This document shows, piece by piece, positions 29,701 to 34,633 of a DNA stretch of 34,633 nt (position 1 is the stretch's first letter; every line of letters starts with the position of its first letter). This DNA comes from Candidatus Binatia bacterium (GTDB lineage: Bacteria; Desulfobacterota; Binatia; UBA1149; JAJCZL01): contig JANQEO010000336.1 in the NCBI GenBank assembly GCA_028278325.1, positions 1 to 34,633 of the forward strand. The letters run 5' to 3'. The notes beneath the pieces were generated by a model. That model did no database searches. It was given only the letters and a program-made list of their open reading frames with translations, and was not told the origin of the DNA. Made by a program: the position numbers and the translations under genes.

Positions 29701-29750
29701 GTACTGTGTCAACGGCGATGTATGTCGCACCGCGCCTCGAGGAGATACCC

Positions 29751-30326
29751 ATGAATCCGAATCAGCGCCGCCTCGAAGTCTCTGATGCTGCGTGGCGCGT
29801 TATCGTCCGGGACGGACTGGACCGCACGAGTATGCGGGCAATCGCCAAGGAACTGGGGTGCACGACGGGCGTCGTAACCCATTACTTTCGCAACAAGGAT
29901 GAACTGCTGTTGTTCGCCCTCCACCAGGTTTCAGCCCGACTGCAGGACATCATGGCCAGTTCCACGGAGCAGGCGACGGGGACGGATCGGCTGGTTGCGC
30001 TGCTGTCTGCGTTTCTACCGGTCGACCAGGAACGCCAGGAAATTGTCCATGTCTGGGTCGCCTTCCTGGGCTACGCCGTCGGTCGCGAGGATCTGATGGC
30101 CGAGCATCGGCGCAGCGCGGATGAGCTACGCCAGGTCGTGATTGCCGAGCTGACGGCGCTCAGGAATAGCGGTGTCCTTCGCAGTGATGTAATCCCCGAG
30201 CGTGACGCCAACGTTCTCCTCGCGATGTCGAATGGCATCAGCCTCGACAGCCTTCTGCACGCTCACCCGCTGAACCCGAAACAGCAGATACAGGCAATCA
30301 GACGTTGTGTGGAGGCGCTGCGATAG
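29751..30326 (+). CDS. TetR-family transcriptional regulator
   Basis: The 191-aa protein has an N-terminal helix-turn-helix, TSMRAIAKELGCTTGVVTHYFRNKDELLLFAL (about residues 26-57), with the family's conserved Gly-Val-x-x-x-Tyr-Phe-x-x-Lys. The C-terminal helical ligand domain is not assignable to a known inducer. The ATG at 29751 has AGGAG at good distance; the frame is open further upstream across the operator, which rules those starts out. It probably represses itself and the divergent membrane gene through the two palindromes at 29662-29700. Confidence 0.92.
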   Translation: MNPNQRRLEVSDAAWRVIVRDGLDRTSMRAIAKELGCTTGVVTHYFRNKDELLLFALHQVSARLQDIMASSTEQATGTDRLVALLSAFLPVDQERQEIVHVWVAFLGYAVGREDLMAEHRRSADELRQVVIAELTALRNSGVLRSDVIPERDANVLLAMSNGISLDSLLHAHPLNPKQQIQAIRRCVEALR

Positions 30327-30449
30327 CGCGGAGATCCCAACAGGCGTTCGTTGAGACTGGCACAGCGAACGTGATCAATCGCGTGTCCCTCTCTTAAATT
30401 CGTCCGTGTTGATGCTATTGGACTTGTTCTGAGCCACAATTTGGCTTCG

Positions 30450-30990
30450 AAAATGGCTAAGTGGCTCTCCTTCTTTCTCCGCACTCTCGTTTCAGCCATG
30501 CGAACTCGGCGCAGTCTGACGCTCGAGAACCTCGCGCTCCGACAGCCATTGGCAGTTCTGAGCCAATCGTCGAAAAGACCGCCGATCGCAGACACGGATC
30601 GTGCCTTCCGGACAGTACTGTCGAAGGTCAGGTCTGATTGGCGGTACGCTTTGGTCTGGTAAGGCCCGAGACGGTGATTCGTTGGTACAAGGAGGTGCTC
30701 ACCGCCTCGGCTTTACCCTAGCAGAACACTTATGCCGAACGCGTGATCGGCTCCATGTGCCGCGAATGCTTCGGCGATGCGATTGTGCTCAGCGGAAGTC
30801 ACTGTCGGAGGCTGGCCAGGAAATACTCGACGTATTACAACCGGGCGCAAACTCATCTCTCGGTCAACAAAGACACTCCGGTTTCACGTCCCGCCCAGCC
30901 GGCCCCAGCATCGACCTGTCGCATCGCCCGAAAATCTTGCGGATCGCCGAATTGGGTTCCGATTATGCGATTTGACTATAACGGCACAGT
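30450..30990 (+). pseudogene. Decayed integrase-core (DDE) transposase remnant
   Basis: The first part reads LENLALRQPLAVLSQSSKRP, the usual start of this transposase type, in one frame. After a frameshift near 30650-30664 the sense resumes as PETVIRWYKEVL, then meets a TAG at 30719-30721, and continues as TYAERVIGSMCRECFGDAIV, YYNRAQTHLSVNKDTP and VSRPAQPA, the conserved C-terminal end. The middle with the first two catalytic Asp residues is deleted. The element is thus dead. No clear terminal inverted repeats were found. The stretch 30991-31286 after it holds no gene I can support. Confidence 0.78.
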
Positions 30991-31286
30991 GACTATGTCT
31001 TGTATTGGAGACAGTGCCAAAACTCGCTCAAATTCCCGCAACCTTGCCATAGCTGACAGGCCCATGTCTGTATTGACAAGATTCAAATCTGCGAAGTCCA
31101 GCAACTTGTATCCAAGGCAAGAGGTTTGATTTGTGCCATTTATGAGATTTTCTGCGCAAAAAACGGAACATTTGTGTCCGATACGCGTTTTGTTGTTCAT
31201 TTGTCCCATTTCTTCGTTGACTTTAGGGTGGATTACGCGATTGGCAAATGAGTGCTTCTCGCTTACCGACTACAAGGAGGAATCAA

Positions 31287-31949
31287 ATGAAGAAACAATT
31301 TTTCGCTTCGGTCGTGTGTCTGGCCTCCGCGATCGGCAACTCGGTCGCATTGGCGGCGCAAGAGCGACCGGAGATCCCGTTGGCACAAACAATAGACGGG
31401 AGCACTGACCCCGAGAAGATTCCGTTCTCAAAGAAGATGCGTGCGTTCTTGTCCGTTTACGACCCTGTCAGCAGGTCTGAGGTTGCGAGTGCGCTTTCGG
31501 CGTCCGATATGAGCATTCTGGATGGATTGAAGGGTTCCGATACCGCAGATTCCGTCGCAGCCTATCAGCGCTACGTGGATCGAATGACGACGCTTTGCGC
31601 CGACACGCAGACGCAAAGCGCCGTTAAGATCGCTAGTGACTACGAACACGCTGCGCAGGCATTTGAGGATGAAGAGGGCGAAAGATATGAGGCTGTACTG
31701 TCTGAGCTATCTCCGGATGGGCAAGGACTGATACGGAGCTACATCGCCGATAGAGTCACGCCAGGTTTGAAAATCGGAATGGGTAACTCTGTGGAGGTCG
31801 CAGAGATTGACCCAGAGGTCTTTCTATTCAACTTCGACCTTATCTGTCATCTCACAATTCACGGACGACTGCCCGAAGGCGCGATTGAAAAGCCATATGA
31901 ACATACGGGCGAAACCGGCCTAAGCGCGATCGAAGTGCTACCAGAGTGA
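31287..31949 (+). CDS. Exported protein of unknown function
   Basis: The 220-aa protein has a signal peptide (MKKQFFASVVCLASAIGNSVALA, residues 1-23) and then a mostly helical body rich in Asp, Glu and Ser, with two cysteines (TLCADTQ and LICHLTI). I do not recognise it. The ATG at 31287 has AGGAGG seven bases before it, which fixes the start. It lies in the AT-rich right part of the window, 45 bases before a second secreted-protein gene, and the two probably form an operon. Confidence 0.68.
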   Translation: MKKQFFASVVCLASAIGNSVALAAQERPEIPLAQTIDGSTDPEKIPFSKKMRAFLSVYDPVSRSEVASALSASDMSILDGLKGSDTADSVAAYQRYVDRMTTLCADTQTQSAVKIASDYEHAAQAFEDEEGERYEAVLSELSPDGQGLIRSYIADRVTPGLKIGMGNSVEVAEIDPEVFLFNFDLICHLTIHGRLPEGAIEKPYEHTGETGLSAIEVLPE

Positions 31950-31994
31950 GCTTAGCAGTTCGCACGTAAGACTATTTTGGAAGGAGATATTGGA

Positions 31995-32465
31995 ATGAAG
32001 TACTTTCTGTCAGCTATTCTTCTTATCGGTTTGGCCATTGGTCAAAATCAAGCATTCGCCTACAACATAGACGAGTTCTGCCTACAAGGTCCCCCGCCGC
32101 CCGGGTTCGCGGGCCCCAATCCAACTGGAATGTGCGATATGGTTTGGTCAATTGGCGGGTTGACCATCTCGGGAGAGCATCATTCAACCGTCACCCCGCT
32201 CAACCCGTCCACAGCAGAGGGTGACTTCGATATATGGGGCAATGAATACAATATCTTAGACGTCAACCCTGGAGAGACCTCTTCACTTCATCATTGGGTA
32301 ATACAAACAGTGTGCGCGAACCAAGGGTGGATGCAAATACGTCAAAGTGGGAAAGCGATCGGTTACCGCGCAGAACTGGGAACCTTTCCTATTTCTTGGG
32401 TAATAAACGAACAGCGCACAGACAGGCATACTGGTACGTACAACAACAGTAGCAACTGTTCGTAG
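31995..32465 (+). CDS. Small secreted cysteine-containing protein of unknown function
   Basis: The 156-aa protein has a signal peptide (MKYFLSAILLIGLAIGQNQAFA, residues 1-22). The mature part contains a Pro/Gly-rich stretch (QGPPPPGFAGPNPTG), many aromatic residues and four cysteines (DEFCLQ, GMCDMV, TVCANQ and SSNCS at the end), which suggests two disulfide bonds. I do not recognise it. AAGGAGATA stands before the ATG. A strong hairpin (32484-32513) closes the operon. Confidence 0.68.
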   Translation: MKYFLSAILLIGLAIGQNQAFAYNIDEFCLQGPPPPGFAGPNPTGMCDMVWSIGGLTISGEHHSTVTPLNPSTAEGDFDIWGNEYNILDVNPGETSSLHHWVIQTVCANQGWMQIRQSGKAIGYRAELGTFPISWVINEQRTDRHTGTYNNSSNCS

Positions 32466-32483
32466 TTTCAACAGTACAAATCA

Positions 32484-32513
32484 GAGTGAAACCGCCTCTT
32501 GGCGGTTTCACTC
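32484..32513 (+). terminator. Strong hairpin terminator after the secreted-protein operon
   Basis: A perfect 13-bp stem, GAGTGAAACCGCC pairing with GGCGGTTTCACTC, encloses the loop TCTT 18 bases after the stop. Only a short T-run (GGTTT) follows, but the stem is the strongest in the window. Confidence 0.8.
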
Positions 32514-32588
32514 GGTTTACCACTGGGAAACGGACTGCTTTTGACCTTACCCTGTTGACTCCACATGTATCGAGTGAGCCGTTATCCA

Positions 32589-32880
32589 TTAGACTGATTG
32601 TGGATTACCGGAATCGGCGACTAGCAGGTCGCCAACGGTCAAATCCGTGACTGAACCCGACGCGAGCCTAGCCTTCAGCTTCCTCGCATCCGCGAGGCTG
32701 ACGTCGGGGTAGTGCCCGATGGTCGTGAAACTTCGCGACACCGTTTCTGGTTCGACGGATTACCCACGATGCACTAGTCTTTCTTTTTCGAAGATAGAGT
32801 CCATCGCCGTCTGAGATCATCGATGTGCCGGCTTTCCGACACACGGCTTCGACCTTCTTGGCAGTCAGCAGTTGCCGCAA
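32589..32880 (-). pseudogene. N-terminal fragment of a tyrosine integrase, frameshifted
   Basis: The sense starts as LTAKKVEAV and SDGDGLYLRKRKTSASWVIR, the N-terminal DNA-arm domain of P4-type integrases. Near 32728-32736 the frame slips; the correct sense continues in another frame as FTTIGHYPDVSLADARKLKARL and runs to a stop at 32589. No core-binding or catalytic domain follows, so this is a broken integrase end. It starts at a TTG. The 254 bases between it and the next gene (32881-33134) are AT-rich and hold nothing I can support. Confidence 0.72.
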
Positions 32881-33134
32881 GAAAGTGCCTCCGGGCTACA
32901 ACTCTGGCTACAAGTGGCACAAGATCTCCTCGGATCTTACTGGAATTAAAAGTCATAAAAAACAGTAATTTATGAGCAACGAAGAGCAATTTAGCATACT
33001 ATTCGTCCGCATGGGCGATATACCAAGTAGTAAGAAAATTAGGGGGTTACGAGCTATTTTTTAGGCTGCCTAGAATAGCCGCACGTACACCGTTTAATGT
33101 ACCGCCACAACGAGCGGGCCGATGGGAATAATCT

Positions 33135-34340
33135 GTGACCGAATCTGGCCTTAACGATCGGCAGCAGGCGCTGCTTGACCGTCTAGTATCAGAAGCTAAC
33201 GGGCCTCTGTCGACTTCTTCGTACTACGGAATCAAAGTGGACCCGTCCAAGTGGGAGGCGCCAGACTCGCTGCTGGACATCCTCGGATTGTCTGCGGAAT
33301 CTGTCGGAGAGGAAACTAGCGAGGTAATCGAGCTACACGAGGCTCTCGGAAAGCGAGAGGAGGACGACGGTGATTGGGACGATTTCAAATGGAAACTGAC
33401 CGCCTTTCACGAACTACAAGACGTTTTCGACACACCGATTCTTCTGAGTCAGGATTCGTCTCTTAACCTGTTTCACCTGTGGTACTTCTACTTCGAGAGT
33501 TGGCACCTGCTCAAGGAGTCGATCCTTTGCGGGTTCAAAGGACTCTATGCAGCGTCGAATAGCGTCCTTCGCCTCTTTCTTGAGTTTAGCGTGCTTCAGC
33601 TCTACTACTACAACGTCTCCCACGAGACGAGCAGCTATGAACGCTTGGAGCGTTATTTTCGAGATCGAATTCACCCCTCTTGGCACACGGCCCTTCAAAA
33701 AGCGGTGCCCAAAGACTCATTCTGCAAGCCGATTAAGGTTCGCCTTGATTTCCATTTCAAGGCGCTTTCTGATTCCGCAGCGCATTCATACCATCCGACT
33801 TTCTCGCCGCGTCGCTACTCGAGCGAACCGGGGCATACGTCGATCGAAGGCATTTTTTTCTGGCAGCTTACACGCATGGTGCTACAAGCAGTGTTGTGGG
33901 CATACTACGTGACCTTCCCTATGTTGTTCTTCCCGTGCGATGCCCTTCGAAAGTTTGGGTTCAATGGACCTGTTGGCTTATTCGTTGACGAAAAATGTAC
34001 TACCGTAGTCAAACGGAGTTTGGCAGACGATCATCGGGCGTTCCTCGATTATGCTGGACTGAGTGAGAACGCGGAAGGCTTGAAATCGTGGCTGAATTCG
34101 CACCCAGACCTAACGGATTCTGAGATCGCTGCCACGTGGAACACTGATGAAGACGGCGAGCTAAAGCGCATATTCCCTGAAGGTTACGCGAAGCAAATGG
34201 CTAAGCTTCGGGCACTCCGGAACACTCTGGCACTATCATCGCCAGAGTGGGAGACGAAACATGACGACAAAGCGGATGTTCCAGATGTCTTTTCTTATGA
34301 GCGATGGAAGAAAGTCTATAGTTACACCACTAAGAAGTAG
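33135..34340 (+). CDS. 401-aa protein of unknown function, island cargo
   Basis: The protein is acidic at the N-terminus (residues 1-90 rich in Asp/Glu and Ser) and helical and aromatic in the middle, with LWYFYFESWHLLKESILCGFKGLYAASNSVLRLFLEFSVLQLYYYN (positions about 115-160) as its most typical part. This looks like a soluble helical bundle carrying a repeated basic-acidic pattern rather than membrane segments. I do not recognise it. The start is a GTG with GGGA upstream; no signal peptide. It lies between a broken integrase and the C-terminus of another integrase, and its GC content is well below that of the left part of the window. Both are signs of transfer. Confidence 0.6.
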   Translation: MTESGLNDRQQALLDRLVSEANGPLSTSSYYGIKVDPSKWEAPDSLLDILGLSAESVGEETSEVIELHEALGKREEDDGDWDDFKWKLTAFHELQDVFDTPILLSQDSSLNLFHLWYFYFESWHLLKESILCGFKGLYAASNSVLRLFLEFSVLQLYYYNVSHETSSYERLERYFRDRIHPSWHTALQKAVPKDSFCKPIKVRLDFHFKALSDSAAHSYHPTFSPRRYSSEPGHTSIEGIFFWQLTRMVLQAVLWAYYVTFPMLFFPCDALRKFGFNGPVGLFVDEKCTTVVKRSLADDHRAFLDYAGLSENAEGLKSWLNSHPDLTDSEIAATWNTDEDGELKRIFPEGYAKQMAKLRALRNTLALSSPEWETKHDDKADVPDVFSYERWKKVYSYTTKK

Positions 34341-34385
34341 AATCTAACAATCGACAGCCACCAAGTGCAGCCACGGACCCCAGCA

Positions 34386-34633
34386 CTAGGCTGGTAGCTC
34401 GATGGCCTCAATCGTACCGTCGTCCTGTACGTAGCCCTCGGTGGTCTTGCGATCCCGATGTCCCGCGACTTGCTGGGCAAATTCGATACCGTGAGATTCG
34501 GTCAGGTCCGTGATGCGCTTGCGCCGGACATCGTGTGACCTTACCCCGTCTGTCCTGAGTACTCGGAGTGAGAGTTTGGGTAGAACTTTTCGGTCAGCAG
34601 CGCCTCGATTGGCGCCATTTGTCCGAGCGCGCT
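34386..34633 (-). CDS. C-terminal part of a tyrosine integrase (5' end beyond window)
   Basis: The minus strand from the right edge is open and encodes about 80 residues ending in a TAG at 34386. SHDVRRKRITDLTESHGIEFAQQ contains the catalytic Arg of tyrosine recombinases, QQVAGHRDRKTTEGYVQ carries the His/Arg pair and the catalytic Tyr. The rest lies beyond the window, so completeness cannot be judged. This is a different frame and location from the N-terminal fragment at 32589-32880. If the two come from one gene, the 401-aa gene would have been inserted between them. Confidence 0.72.
   Translation of the reverse strand, partial: RARTNGANRGAADRKVLPKLSLRVLRTDGVRSHDVRRKRITDLTESHGIEFAQQVAGHRDRKTTEGYVQDDGTIEAIELPA

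Overview
The window looks like chromosomal DNA of a GC-rich proteobacterium, most probably a ubiquinone-using gammaproteobacterium. The evidence is ubiG next to coq7, a Dnr/FNR-type regulator with a matching TTGAT-N4-ATCAA box, c-type nitric oxide reductase and cytochrome cd1 nitrite reductase. I cannot name the genus. Most of the window is dense, GC-rich and metabolic. From about 30.4 kb to the right edge it becomes more AT-rich, sparser, and full of mobile-element remains.

Left part (1-5661): the 3' end of a NodT-type outer-membrane efflux gene, a fused ABC exporter, a HupE/UreJ-type membrane protein, then ubiG (minus) divergent from a Coq7-type hydroxylase (plus), and an exported glutathione peroxidase. 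Next comes a short lower-GC insert (about 5662-8087) with an ankyrin-repeat protein and a SAM methyltransferase. It is bounded by two copies of the glutathione peroxidase 3' end. After it come an exported RidA protein, an NAD(P)-binding/DoxX-like fusion overlapping a DUF2269 membrane gene, a DUF1428 gene and a GFA-type zinc protein.

Central part (11661-22907): a denitrification locus arranged around one perfect Dnr/FNR box at 16537-16550. Leftward (minus strand) runs orf109-norC-norB-dnr-orf140-nnrS, with ATGA overlaps at the first two junctions. Rightward (plus strand) runs a diheme cytochrome c, a TonB-dependent receptor, a nirS carrying an additional N-terminal haem c domain, and an outer-membrane barrel whose ATG overlaps the nirS stop. 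Together these would reduce nitrite to NO and NO to N2O under control of the encoded NO/anoxia regulator. The diheme cytochrome is a plausible electron donor. No haem d1 biosynthesis genes and no nitrous oxide reductase are in the window.

Right part (23128-34633): an unrecognised exported protein; an RHH antitoxin with a truncated ParE-like toxin, joined to a copied 5' fragment of the GFA gene; an ornithine cyclodeaminase-family enzyme; a class-C beta-lactamase-type serine hydrolase; a gene broken by one in-frame TAG; a small tyrosine phosphatase overlapping a basic orf; a membrane protein divergent from a TetR regulator with a double palindromic operator; a decayed transposase; two small secreted proteins; a frameshifted integrase N-terminus; an unrecognised 401-aa protein; and the C-terminal part of another integrase running off the right edge. 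The last stretch reads as an eroding integration hot spot.
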